Origin: a virus
Virus record (IMG/VR): IMGVR_UViG_3300042385_000707
Location: 1 to 21,584 of that record
Direction: 5' to 3' (one strand)
DNA: 21,584 bases
The first letter of the stretch is position 1, and each line of letters opens with the position of its first letter. The position numbers and the translations under genes were made by a program. This document shows, in pieces, positions 1 through 6,896 of the stretch. Under the pieces are notes generated by a model, which did not search any database, was not told the origin of the DNA, and saw only the letters and a program-made list of their open reading frames with translations.

Positions 1-548
1 GGACCAGTGTAGTCCATATTGTGCGCGTGTTCCATCAAAAGTCCTTTGAGACCACATGCTATACCGACATCAACATTTTGCTTTTTGTCTTCTACCCAAA
101 TATGATCAGAATACCGTGAACCGTACAGTGATAGTACCTCGTCCTTATCAGCACCGCAATCAAGAAACACAACTTCCTTAAATGTATTCGGTCCGAAAAT
201 CTTAGATAGATTTCTCTCTCGCAACTTCTGAGCGTGAGGATCTAATGACAAACTGGTAATTGCAATAAACTGATACTGGTATTTTTCGTGCAGCATTTTA
301 ATGTAGTACTGTGCATCACGAAGAGGAGGCAAGAATCCTACCGCTGCCGATTCATTAAACGTCCTTATGAGAGACTTTGCTTTTGGAAATTCCACATTGT
401 ATTGTATTGCTACACTGTAATTGTCCTTGTCTACCAATTCGTGTCCATGTACGGACATCCAAGTGTGAAAGCCAAACTCCCAGTCTAGACAAACTCCATC
501 TACGTCCGTCAATATTATTTTTTCTTTTCCGTTCTTCATCATACGCAT
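1..548 (-). CDS. HAD-superfamily phosphatase, cut by the left window edge
   Basis: This reading frame runs without a stop from an ATG at 548 to base 1, so its C-terminus lies outside the window. The N-terminus carries the HAD motif I, ILTDVDGV (Asp15 nucleophile, Asp17), then a serine/threonine motif II in IAITSLS. Near the edge is a motif IV-like WVEDKKQNVDVG followed by GLKGLLMEHAHN. The spacing suits a small HAD phosphatase or 5'(3')-nucleotidase-like enzyme; such genes are common in T4-like marine phages, where a role in nucleotide turnover or nucleic-acid end processing is suspected but usually unproven. ATGs at 548, 542 and 539 are all possible; an AGGA lies about 12 bases before the first. 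The 44-base gap to the upstream stop is unusual for this genome, and an overlapping frame with a better ribosome binding site fills it (see findings). The HAD fold is clear; the substrate is unknown. Confidence 0.8.
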   Translation of the reverse strand, partial: MRMMKNGKEKIILTDVDGVCLDWEFGFHTWMSVHGHELVDKDNYSVAIQYNVEFPKAKSLIRTFNESAAVGFLPPLRDAQYYIKMLHEKYQYQFIAITSLSLDPHAQKLRERNLSKIFGPNTFKEVVFLDCGADKDEVLSLYGSRYSDHIWVEDKKQNVDVGIACGLKGLLMEHAHNMDYTG

Positions 549-592
549 TTTCTATATTTTTCCTGTAATTTTGCAACTCTTGTCGCTGTCTG

Positions 593-1108
593 CTACTGGG
601 CATCACATGTAGCCTCTAATATCTTACACTCAATGTCCCAATTGATTTTTTTCATGGTTCTTGGTGAAGTGTTTTTAGCCTTAACAAAAGTCATGCCTAG
701 ATTGTTTTTAATGTAATTTTTTGACATTGGATACTGTGAAGACCATGCTTCTTTTTCCCATGGAAGTTTAGAGTACGCGACATCAGAATAATCTACACCC
801 ATCCAGTAGGACTTGTAAGACTTGTTTACCAGTTCACGATTGCTATATTGTTTTACGTGTACCAATTCATGTGCTAAAAAAGACAAGTAATCAAACAAAG
901 TACCTCGGTTGTGCAACTCGACATGAAATTGATCCCTGTCTTCATGAGTACAGTAACCAGCAGCATTTTCTATTAGAGTATTTCGAATGGTAATATCTAT
1001 GTTTAGAGTTCTTTTGCGCGGTAGTAATTGCTTAATAAAAACACGGGCCGCTTCATCAGTGACTCGTTGCTGTGTTTTAGTACCGCCTTTGATATAGATA
1101 TTAATCAT
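593..1108 (-). CDS. HExxH zinc metallopeptidase-like protein
   Basis: A 171-aa protein with a classic zinc-protease helix, FLAHELVHVKQY (His80, Glu81, His84). About 35 residues later comes PWEKEAW, whose Glu118 or Glu120 could be the third zinc ligand in the gluzincin manner. No signal peptide is visible, so it would act in the infected cell. Family knowledge: small HExxH proteins of SprT-like or similar type are frequent in tailed phages, mostly with unknown targets. The ATG at 1108 was chosen over a longer frame because TGAGGT stands 6 bases before it and it overlaps the upstream stop by 8 bases. It belongs to the run of small genes behind the tandem promoters near 2 kb. The protease motif is certain; that it is an active protease, and its substrate, are inference. 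Confidence 0.78.
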   Translation of the reverse strand: MINIYIKGGTKTQQRVTDEAARVFIKQLLPRKRTLNIDITIRNTLIENAAGYCTHEDRDQFHVELHNRGTLFDYLSFLAHELVHVKQYSNRELVNKSYKSYWMGVDYSDVAYSKLPWEKEAWSSQYPMSKNYIKNNLGMTFVKAKNTSPRTMKKINWDIECKILEATCDAQ

Positions 1109-1460
1109 CGTCAACCTCACCAAAATAGGTAGTACCAATTTGCAAGAAACGCTTGCCTTCTATTTTGAGAATGCGATATTTACCAGATGAACCTACCTCA
1201 CATGGAGCATTTCTATCAAAAACCTTTTCTTCAATAACATTACGCGCAAGCATATCAAAAGATATGAGTTTATCACTTCGCAAAATATTGCTCAATGTAG
1301 TAGATTTGAAGTTAACAATCTTGCGATTGGTATCAAATCTTTCCAAGATAGATTTGGCATTTGCCAATTCATGACGATCCATACCATTTGACATTTCCCA
1401 ATTCGAAAGGCGCGAACCAGTCAGAGAGGTTGTAGCACGAGCACTAAAAGAATCAAACAT
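1101..1460 (-). CDS. Unknown 119-aa phage protein
   Basis: I do not recognise this protein. It is soluble-looking, mixed charge, with no membrane segment, no cysteine pair and no obvious catalytic motif. The N-terminal third reads MFDSFSARATTSLTGSRLSN and the C-terminus ends in an acidic GEVDDD. The ATG at 1460 is preceded by GAGGA at about 6 bases, a strong ribosome binding site. It overlaps the genes on both sides by 8 bases, so it is part of one operon with the metallopeptidase downstream and the small genes upstream. A real gene on the grounds of packing and translation signals; function open. Confidence 0.7.
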   Translation of the reverse strand: MFDSFSARATTSLTGSRLSNWEMSNGMDRHELANAKSILERFDTNRKIVNFKSTTLSNILRSDKLISFDMLARNVIEEKVFDRNAPCEVGSSGKYRILKIEGKRFLQIGTTYFGEVDDD

Positions 1461-1668
1461 TATATTTCCTCACACCAGATTCAATTTGATCAGAATAACC
1501 TTGCATATAAAGGGCAATATCACCTTTGCTCATATGCAGTTGTTCAACGATGGCGGAAGTGTAAGTCTCACCTACAAAATAGTGAGGAATCGGATCGCGA
1601 CCATAGTAACCATCTGCTGAACCACGATCATAAGGACCACCGTGACGCTTGTTTATTTTTTTCATCAT
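1453..1668 (-). CDS. Small conserved-looking Gly/Tyr-rich protein
   Basis: A 71-aa basic N-terminus (KKINKR) is followed by HGGPYDRGSADGYYGRDPIPHYF, a glycine/tyrosine/histidine-rich stretch of a kind I recall from small proteins of marine T4-like phages; no function is known to me. The second half (SAIVEQLHMSKGDIALYMQGYSDQ) looks like a helix pair and resembles the small domains that close such proteins. The start at 1668 was chosen because GGAG lies 6 bases upstream and the ATG overlaps the previous stop as TAATG. The alternative ATG at 1665 is also possible. It sits in the operon driven by the tandem promoters. Confidence 0.7.
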   Translation of the reverse strand: MMKKINKRHGGPYDRGSADGYYGRDPIPHYFVGETYTSAIVEQLHMSKGDIALYMQGYSDQIESGVRKYNV

Positions 1669-1946
1669 TACATACTCCAATAAGTTTCAGAAGAAGGATT
1701 ACAACACCAAGGTGTGTCATGATCTATTTCAACATCTTTGCCTGTCATCAAATTCTTAACAGTTCTTTTAGCGGGACACCATTCGTATCTCCAACCTTGA
1801 TCTGGCGAATACATATCAAAGTACGCAGCAACAATACCACGCATTTGATTATCATCCTTTGCCATTATTGACATTGTAGTGAACAAGCGGTCACCCGTTT
1901 TTGTACGGTGATCAGCTTTGAAAACTTGTAAAGTGTATTCGACCAT
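1668..1946 (-). CDS. Small unknown protein, first gene behind the tandem promoters
   Basis: A 92-aa protein starting YTLQVFKADHRTKTGDRLF and ending NPSSETYWSM. The pattern (a beta-strand opening, a central amphipathic helix, two adjacent cysteines near the end in WCCNPSSE) is similar to small proteins of marine T4-like phages, but I know of no function. The ATG at 1946 has GAGG 7 bases upstream. Promoter P1 would give a leader of about 27 bases, so this is the first translated gene of the leftward small-gene operon. Promoter position suggests early expression (inference). Confidence 0.72.
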   Translation of the reverse strand: MVEYTLQVFKADHRTKTGDRLFTTMSIMAKDDNQMRGIVAAYFDMYSPDQGWRYEWCPAKRTVKNLMTGKDVEIDHDTPWCCNPSSETYWSM

Positions 1947-1979
1947 GTTAATCCTCTGTGTTTTTCAGTTTATACAAGT

Positions 1980-2008
1980 ATTATACACTAGTTTTTTGAA
2001 AAAGTCAA
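1980..2008 (-). promoter_or_regulatory. Sigma70-type promoter P1
   Basis: On the minus strand TTGACT (2008-2003) is separated by exactly 17 bp from TATAAT (1985-1980). The predicted start is near 1973, about 27 bases before the ATG at 1946. The -35 box lies in a 51-bp repeat shared with P2. Confidence 0.85.
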
Positions 2009-2050
2009 GCATTATTTGAAATTTCTTTTACTAATGAAATCAATGACTTA
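2000..2050 (-). repeat. 51-bp direct repeat, copy 1 (promoter-upstream element)
   Basis: It matches the copy at 2114-2164 at 47 of 51 positions by eye. On the minus strand it carries the -35 box at its downstream end and an A/T-rich upstream arm, so it may serve as an UP-like or extended promoter element. It also encodes the last residues of a tiny reading frame. Confidence 0.9.
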
Positions 2051-2079
2051 CGGTTTGTGTGCATTTTTGCTCTTTTCAT
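2005..2079 (-). CDS. Possible 24-aa micro-ORF between promoters P2 and P1
   Basis: A minus-strand ATG at 2079 (or 2064) opens a frame that ends ...RKSLISLVKEISNNA at a TGA overlapping the P1 -35 box. It would be transcribed only from P2. The ribosome binding site is weak (AGAG before the second ATG; none before the first). The other repeat copy keeps the same C-terminal frame (…SLISLTKEISNNA), and its four base differences change only one codon, from Val to Thr. That is suggestive of coding, but the copy has no ATG. Too short to be sure. Confidence 0.22.
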   Translation of the reverse strand: MKRAKMHTNRKSLISLVKEISNNA

Positions 2080-2093
2080 CAGTTTATGCGAAC

Positions 2094-2122
2094 ATAATAA
2101 CATGGTTTTTCTGAAAAGTCAA
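2094..2122 (-). promoter_or_regulatory. Sigma70-type promoter P2
   Basis: On the minus strand TTGACT (2122-2117), 17-bp spacer, TATTAT (2099-2094). It lies 114 bp upstream of P1 with an almost identical -35 and upstream region, giving a tandem pair. Confidence 0.75.
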
Positions 2123-2164
2123 GCATTATTTGAAATTTCTTTTGTCAATGAGATCAATGACTTA
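2114..2164 (-). repeat. 51-bp direct repeat, copy 2
   Basis: Second copy of the element at 2000-2050, with four substitutions. It ends next to the late promoter of the opposite-strand cassette. Confidence 0.9.
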
Positions 2165-2180
2165 TAGGTGTTATTGTTTA

Positions 2181-2188
2181 TATAAATA
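2181..2188 (+). promoter_or_regulatory. T4-type late promoter TATAAATA
   Basis: A perfect TATAAATA box lies 28 bases before the ATG at 2216. By T4 late-promoter geometry transcription would start near 2194, leaving a leader of about 22 bases that contains AAAGGAG. No -35 box is visible, as expected for late promoters read with the phage sigma/clamp system. Confidence 0.75.
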
Positions 2189-2215
2189 GTGTATAAAAAC
2201 AAAGGAGTTACAAAA

Positions 2216-3328
2216 ATGGCGTATACTTATGTCCCTAAGAGTGAAAAAGAGCTTAGGACGAAAACACTACATAGGCAATACTTCGATGGCATTGTGGCCT
2301 TGATGGAATACTTTGCCAAAACGAATCCATCGGTAAACGATCCGATCGTATTACACGATTCCGAGGCAGGTGATATAAAAGTAACCCGAAGACTCTCAGG
2401 GCTTGACCTAAAAAAGATTAAAAAAGAGATAGGAGCACCGTCACTTAAACTTTCTTGGGGTGAAGGCAGCAGAAAGGTTGGAGGAACTACTGCCACCGTA
2501 AATAAAGGAATAAAGTTTGAAGTTGATCTTGTAAGAGATATTAATCTCTACATAAAAGGCGAACCTATTAGAGATACAAAAAACGATAAGTTCATTAAAG
2601 AGTTTGTTGCTTACTATAAATTAACCTATCTAGACAAAGTTCTTCCTATGGGCGAATTAAACCAAAAGAGACCTCTACAGTTTATGGGTAATGAGGTGTT
2701 CATTGGAGGCAGAGATTTTAACATAGGTGCCACAGTAACAGACGTAACAGTAGAGGGAGCAACAAAAGCTGGAGGAAGAAGTCTTAAAGGAAAAACTATT
2801 TACCTTTCATTGAAATTTGGTCCAACAGTGACATTTGCTAACCCAGGTATTTCTACACTATTTCCAGAAAGAGAATTTAAGACTGGGAAATTTACTGGTA
2901 CTAAGGGTAAAGCTCTTTTGAAAATGCTAGGACTTGATGAAGCTAAATTTATAAAAACATTCAATGCTTATGCTAACAATACTTCTATGAATAAGTTTAA
3001 AGAAGATGTTACACAAAAGATGGATCAAGCATCCTTTCAAAACTTCTTAAAGAGTGGTATAGGATATGGTTATCATATGGTACATCTTTTAGGTCAGAAC
3101 ATCAAAGATAACGAAATGACCAAAGATTATTTAACAAAAGCAACAAAGGTAACTAGGGCTATTGCTTATTATGGTGGAGTGAGCGGAGGAGGTACCGGTC
3201 CTGTGACCGCCAAAAGAATTGATATTATCATAACCACTCCTGTATACACATTTAAAATTAATCTTAGAAGTAAGTCAGCCGGTAAAGTGTATCCTACTCA
3301 CTTGATGATTGATTATTCTTATGTCTAA
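2216..3328 (+). CDS. Possible PD-(D/E)xK-type nuclease, opposite-strand cassette gene 1
   Basis: A 370-aa protein that I cannot assign firmly. Features consistent with a restriction-endonuclease-like core are KGIKFEVDLVRDI (residues near 92-104, possible first acidic helix), IGATVTDVTVEG (acidic strand) and then KTIYLSLKFG (residues near 198-207), where SLK stands in the place of the usual (D/E)xK. A GLDEAKFIKTFNAY helix and a C-terminal FKINLRSKSAGKVYPTHLMIDY follow. No membrane segment or signal peptide is seen. The ATG at 2216 is preferred over an in-frame GTG at 2189 because AAAGGAG stands 8 bases upstream and the GTG would overlap the late promoter. The next gene overlaps it by 8 bases (ATGTCTAA). 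The opposite orientation, own late promoter and NUMOD3 partner suggest a mobile nuclease cassette. Nuclease assignment is inference. Confidence 0.6.
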   Translation: MAYTYVPKSEKELRTKTLHRQYFDGIVALMEYFAKTNPSVNDPIVLHDSEAGDIKVTRRLSGLDLKKIKKEIGAPSLKLSWGEGSRKVGGTTATVNKGIKFEVDLVRDINLYIKGEPIRDTKNDKFIKEFVAYYKLTYLDKVLPMGELNQKRPLQFMGNEVFIGGRDFNIGATVTDVTVEGATKAGGRSLKGKTIYLSLKFGPTVTFANPGISTLFPEREFKTGKFTGTKGKALLKMLGLDEAKFIKTFNAYANNTSMNKFKEDVTQKMDQASFQNFLKSGIGYGYHMVHLLGQNIKDNEMTKDYLTKATKVTRAIAYYGGVSGGGTGPVTAKRIDIIITTPVYTFKINLRSKSAGKVYPTHLMIDYSYV

Positions 3329-3824
3329 ATCCTATTTTATTTTCAATACTACCACTGGATATTATCTAGTAGAGTCCAAAGACGTAGACAAGATTCCTAA
3401 ACCAAGAGAATTGATTAGGAGAGCTTCTGCGGTTGAAGTATTGCGTGAATTCGCTGCAAAACAAGGCATTGTATTTTCTGTTGATAAAGCAAGAGCTAGA
3501 ACCAAACACACTGAAGAAACCAAAAGAAAAATTGGTGAGGGAGTCAAAGAGGCACACCCTCACAAAGATGGTTTAACAGAAGAACATAAAAAGAAAATCA
3601 GCAAGAACCACACAGGAAAATATCGAGGTGAAGATAATAACATGTATGGGCGTAAACAAAAACTGACAACTAAACTAAAAATGTCACAGAAAAGAAGACA
3701 AAGGGTGCCTTACAAATATATATGTGGACCTAATGGTAAAGTAACCTCTATTCCACACACCGACCCTGTGCCTGACGGTTATCAGTTAGGCACAAAGTAC
3801 GACCCTTATCGAATTATCGAATAA
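3321..3824 (+). CDS. NUMOD3 DNA-binding-module protein (homing-endonuclease-associated)
   Basis: A 167-aa basic protein with two nuclease-associated modular domain 3 motifs: HTEETKRKIGEGVKE (residues 63-77) and LTEEHKKKISKNHTGKYRGE with NNMYGRK (85-112), followed by a degenerate third helix (KLTTKLKMSQKRR). NUMOD3 units bind DNA and are normally fused to GIY-YIG or HNH homing endonucleases. No GIY-YIG or HNH nuclease motif is visible here; the first 60 residues form a small unknown domain. There is no ribosome binding site, and the ATG overlaps the upstream stop by 8 bases, so translation is probably coupled to the preceding gene. The longer in-frame start at 3309 is internal to that gene and less likely. 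Its 3' end overlaps the facing GNAT-like gene by 11 bp. Confidence 0.8.
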   Translation: MSKSYFIFNTTTGYYLVESKDVDKIPKPRELIRRASAVEVLREFAAKQGIVFSVDKARARTKHTEETKRKIGEGVKEAHPHKDGLTEEHKKKISKNHTGKYRGEDNNMYGRKQKLTTKLKMSQKRRQRVPYKYICGPNGKVTSIPHTDPVPDGYQLGTKYDPYRIIE

Positions 3825-4320
3825 AATACTCAAAGCTATTCGATTCTTCATTATCACTTATCAATTTAGCTCCATGCTTTAAATGAAATTTAGTAGCCGC
3901 AGGAGTTTTAGGTGACATTGTTACTATTCGTGGCCAAAGACTGATATTGATAGTAGAATAACTTTCTTTAACACTAGCAATAAACTGTCTAAGAAGTTCT
4001 GAACCCATGCCAGGAGCATATGACCACAACGTATAAGGTGTTATGAAAAAATTAGTCTTATCAATTGGACTAATATTATAATTAAGAAGATCGGCTCCAG
4101 TTCCCTTTTGCAATTGTTCTTCATTAACAGGTGCAGCGTAACCATAAGACACACACATTATTGCTAGTATCTTTTCACCTTCTTTCAAAGCAAATGTTTT
4201 TTTACCTGGACCCACTCTGTCGTAAACCGAGATATTTGGTCGCACAACATCGTCTTTAATATAAGGTTGAAGTTCTTGCATTGATAGTGTTATCACTTCT
4301 TTTTTAACAGTATTAATCAT
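3814..4320 (-). CDS. GNAT-like acyltransferase family protein
   Basis: A 168-aa protein with the general layout of GNAT N-acetyltransferases. A central strand, LAIMCVSYGY, is followed by FFITPYTLWSYAPGMGSELLRQFI, where GMGSELL could be the acetyl-CoA-binding turn and helix. After a short strand comes PKTPAATKFHLKHGAKLISDNEESNSFEYF, the usual closing 'A..F..K.GA' segment. The Q/RxxGxG/A signature is not clean, so acetyl-CoA binding is inferred. The start at 4320 has only a weak GGTAA upstream and follows the previous gene by 14 bases. It is the last gene of the leftward run from the 6.9 kb promoter and meets the plus-strand NUMOD3 gene tail to tail. The target is unknown. Confidence 0.6.
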   Translation of the reverse strand: MINTVKKEVITLSMQELQPYIKDDVVRPNISVYDRVGPGKKTFALKEGEKILAIMCVSYGYAAPVNEEQLQKGTGADLLNYNISPIDKTNFFITPYTLWSYAPGMGSELLRQFIASVKESYSTINISLWPRIVTMSPKTPAATKFHLKHGAKLISDNEESNSFEYFIR

Positions 4321-4334
4321 AATAAATTTACCAA

Positions 4335-4838
4335 TTATACTAGTTGCAATTTCTTAGTAGTTTTAGACTTTTTCTTAGTTTCGGGTTTGTTATATTCAGT
4401 GATACCTAATCCAGGTAACAATGATTCCAATTCAGGATACAGTTCAAGCAACGTACCATCTTTGACTGCTGTTAGAATTTTAGCCTCTTTGTGATGCACT
4501 GACTCTAAAATGTTTACCCATTGTGCTTCACGTTTCACTGTGGACAATTTGCTCATATTACTATTCGGAATAATAAATCCTTTTATTCTACGCCATTCTA
4601 GTTGCAAAGAAGTCTGCCCCATGCCATCTGGAATGTCTTCTTGTAGTTTAGTAATATCGGGCATACCTTCAGGCAGATTCCAATCCGGTTTTTCAGCACC
4701 GACACCGAGACGAACAATAGGTACGAGTGCTTGATTTGTTGCTGCCCATTCTTTCAATCTTTTAATTTGTTCAGGTACAGTGGGCGCTTTAAATACCCAT
4801 GTAAACCCTTCATCAGTTTGTCTAAATTTTATCACCAT
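4335..4838 (-). CDS. Conserved marine T4-like phage protein (DUF6433-like)
   Basis: A 167-aa protein with the stretches TNQALVPIVRLGVGAEKPDW, LPEGMPD...QEDIPDGMG, LEWRRIKGFI and ELESLLPGLGITEYNKP, ending in a lysine-rich tail (KKKSKTTKK). I recall this pattern from a family found only in marine T4-like phages (possibly DUF6433); no biochemical role is known to me. The basic tail suggests contact with nucleic acid (inference). The start at 4838 was chosen over a TTG at 4850 because GGAGA precedes it at a good distance. It follows RNase H by 15 bases, so it probably belongs to the replication operon. Confidence 0.7.
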   Translation of the reverse strand: MVIKFRQTDEGFTWVFKAPTVPEQIKRLKEWAATNQALVPIVRLGVGAEKPDWNLPEGMPDITKLQEDIPDGMGQTSLQLEWRRIKGFIIPNSNMSKLSTVKREAQWVNILESVHHKEAKILTAVKDGTLLELYPELESLLPGLGITEYNKPETKKKSKTTKKLQLV

Positions 4839-4853
4839 TGTTCTCTCCAATAA

Positions 4854-5759
4854 TTAAAAATCACCAATAACATCCATCATTCCTTTCATTTTGTTTTTAA
4901 TAAAATAATTTAAAAGTTGACTTCTGTCACCGTTTTGTTGTTTTACATAACTATGTATAATAGCATCTTTAATGTCTTGAGGAGTTTTGGTTAGATCAAC
5001 CAGCATTTGATTGCGATTATATCCATGAGACATGTCTGATGTTATCCATTCGGAAGGTGATTTTGATTTCCATTCTTCCAACAAATTCTTACGAATCGGT
5101 TTTTGACGAATGTTATTCACGAACGAATCATCAGGTGATAACATATTAGGTATGCCATCTCCCTTATCACCTGTGATAATGTGTTCCATGAGAACACGGG
5201 AAGCAGATTCTTTTATCTTAATCCACTTTTTAAATGCAGGTGAATATTGTTTTACATTAGACCATTTTTGCAACTGATTAAAATCATGGTCGCCACTGAT
5301 AATCAAAAAAGGCACTGATGATGAGTCCTCAAACATATTATCAGATTCACCCATTGTCTGACTATACTCAGCAAGTGTACCAATAACATCATCCGCTTCA
5401 GCACCGTCTACATCAATAACCGGATAAGGAAAATACTCTTCTAATTCACTTTTAATAATAGATAGAGAATTGAATATGGTACTCCAATCAAATTTTGATT
5501 CTTCTCTCTCTTTTTTGCGACTTGCTTTGTAGTATGGAAAAACTGTGCGTCTCCAATAATGCCTGTTGTCACATGCAATAACGAGTTCACCAAATTCAGC
5601 ACCAAATTTTGTGCGATATGAGCGTATGGTATTAATGATCATGTGTCGCAACAGAGGCAAGTCTACTTCAATGTCAGTGTTAGAACCAAATCCAACATTG
5701 CTCATAAAAGTAGCAATAGCTACCTGATTAAAGTCTATAATTATAATACCCTTATTCAT
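4854..5759 (-). CDS. rnh: T4-type RNase H / flap 5'-3' exonuclease
   Basis: A 301-aa protein close in size to T4 RNase H (305 aa), which removes RNA primers and short 5' flaps from lagging-strand fragments. The FEN/PIN-like acidic residues are present in order: Asp9 in IIIIDFN; Asp64 with basic partners in ACDNRHYWRR; Asp116, Asp118, Glu121, Asp123 and Asp124 in IDVDGAEADDVIG; Asp157 and Asp159 in ISGDHDFNQL; Asp198 and Asp201 in TGDKGDGIPN, the helix-hairpin-helix region. The ATG at 5759 overlaps the upstream stop as ATGA and has GAGGG 7 bases before it. The C-terminus (LLNYFIKNKMKGMMDVIGDF) may contact single-stranded DNA-binding protein, by analogy with T4. Assignment is firm. Confidence 0.93.
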   Translation of the reverse strand: MNKGIIIIDFNQVAIATFMSNVGFGSNTDIEVDLPLLRHMIINTIRSYRTKFGAEFGELVIACDNRHYWRRTVFPYYKASRKKEREESKFDWSTIFNSLSIIKSELEEYFPYPVIDVDGAEADDVIGTLAEYSQTMGESDNMFEDSSSVPFLIISGDHDFNQLQKWSNVKQYSPAFKKWIKIKESASRVLMEHIITGDKGDGIPNMLSPDDSFVNNIRQKPIRKNLLEEWKSKSPSEWITSDMSHGYNRNQMLVDLTKTPQDIKDAIIHSYVKQQNGDRSQLLNYFIKNKMKGMMDVIGDF

Positions 5760-6838
5760 TTTATTACCCTCAATAAAATCATTGAAGGTTGTACCCGAGT
5801 CTTGACTGGATATTTTTTACTTCGTATTTTATCTGCAAGTGTATGTAAACCATTTTTACGACAGTCTACCAATTGTTTAACTATATCTGCTGCACGGACT
5901 GTTTTTTCGTAGGATTTACTAGTTGAATAATTGTCTATGGCTGTACCCTTTACTCCTAAAGTATTTGCATACTCTGAAGCGTACACACCAATGCGTTTAC
6001 GATTGACATCATATACCCACACTTCACTAGCACCTATAATCTCAACAGGATTAATTGAAGTCAGATTCAACTCCACATCTTGTTTAGTATATTTTAACTT
6101 ACTCACAAGTTTGTTTTTATCAACAGGCTTTTTTCGTTTAATTCGTACAATTTTTTTAACCTGTTTAGTTTCAGAAAGCCCAATCACAATGCCATCGAAA
6201 AAGGCAAGTAAATGTTTCAGAGTAGACTTTTTAACATGAGAATAACCTTCAATTAAGTCTGTATCTGTTCCTTCTGCCAATTCTTTAAATTCTATAGCAA
6301 ACCTGTCTACAATTTCAACTGCCTTATTTATTTCAGCAGCATTTAAATTATATGATAATACAAAATCTTTATAATTTGTAATCTGTGTACCACCAATAAT
6401 CTTTTCTATACTATCATCAATGGCAATAGCAAATTTATTAAGATTCTCACGAATGTTTACAACTTTAGGTGCCTCTTCTTTTTCTTCAATACACAAAGAC
6501 GCCTGTTTTAGCCAAACAAGTTTTTGTTTTTTCATAAAGTTTAAAACGGATTCAGGAAGCCAACCCAGTTTATTCCAACAGAAAAAATATTTAGACATAC
6601 TATAGAATGCAGACTCTGGAAGAACAGAGATAGAAGTTATATCTTGTTTGTCCCAGTTTTCTTTCATCCACTTTTTAAGTGGGGCAATACCTGCTTTGTC
6701 TTGTATCTCATAATGAACAAAATACAGGCAGTGTTGTAGTGCAGTGTCTCGCTCTGAATCGTCAGTCAGAATTTTGTATTCTGCCCATTTGGGTTCTGGC
6801 AATACGTATGTACTGCGTGATCTTTTAACTATAGCCAT
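5756..6838 (-). CDS. Unknown 360-aa conserved-type phage protein
   Basis: I do not recognise a catalytic family. The protein is basic and mostly helical in its first two thirds, has a lysine-rich stretch (VKKIVRIKRKKPVDKNK), and then a beta-rich segment SEVWVYDVNRKRIGVYASEY followed by LGVKGTAIDNYSTSKS and a basic C-terminus. That last segment (a 'WVY..K.RK.G.Y' strand pair then 'VKGT') recurs, as I recall, in hypothetical proteins of marine T4-like phages. The ATG has a perfect AAGGAG at 7 bases. It is the first gene behind the promoter at 6868-6896 and overlaps the RNase H start by 4 bases, so a role in DNA metabolism is plausible, but this rests on context alone. Confidence 0.7.
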   Translation of the reverse strand: MAIVKRSRSTYVLPEPKWAEYKILTDDSERDTALQHCLYFVHYEIQDKAGIAPLKKWMKENWDKQDITSISVLPESAFYSMSKYFFCWNKLGWLPESVLNFMKKQKLVWLKQASLCIEEKEEAPKVVNIRENLNKFAIAIDDSIEKIIGGTQITNYKDFVLSYNLNAAEINKAVEIVDRFAIEFKELAEGTDTDLIEGYSHVKKSTLKHLLAFFDGIVIGLSETKQVKKIVRIKRKKPVDKNKLVSKLKYTKQDVELNLTSINPVEIIGASEVWVYDVNRKRIGVYASEYANTLGVKGTAIDNYSTSKSYEKTVRAADIVKQLVDCRKNGLHTLADKIRSKKYPVKTRVQPSMILLRVIK

Positions 6839-6867
6839 TTAAGGACTCCTTTAGTGTTTACTTATAT

Positions 6868-6896
6868 AGTATAACAAAGAAATACCTATTTGTCAA
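6868..6896 (-). promoter_or_regulatory. Sigma70-type promoter for the RNase H operon
   Basis: TTGACA (6896-6891), 17-bp spacer, TATACT (6873-6868) on the minus strand. The start would fall near 6861, about 23 bases before the ATG at 6838. The -35 box overlaps the last codons (…ELDK stop) of the preceding gene. Confidence 0.85.

Noticed and set aside
355-606. An 83-codon minus-strand frame with a good ribosome binding site, overlapping the HAD gene
   Set aside because: Past residue 28 it runs out of frame through the conserved HAD motifs, so it is not a full gene; only its first part may matter, and that is covered as a finding.
6320-6335. AATAAATA box inside the 360-aa gene as a late promoter
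   Set aside because: Mismatched first base, no gene start nearby, and common by chance in AT-rich DNA.
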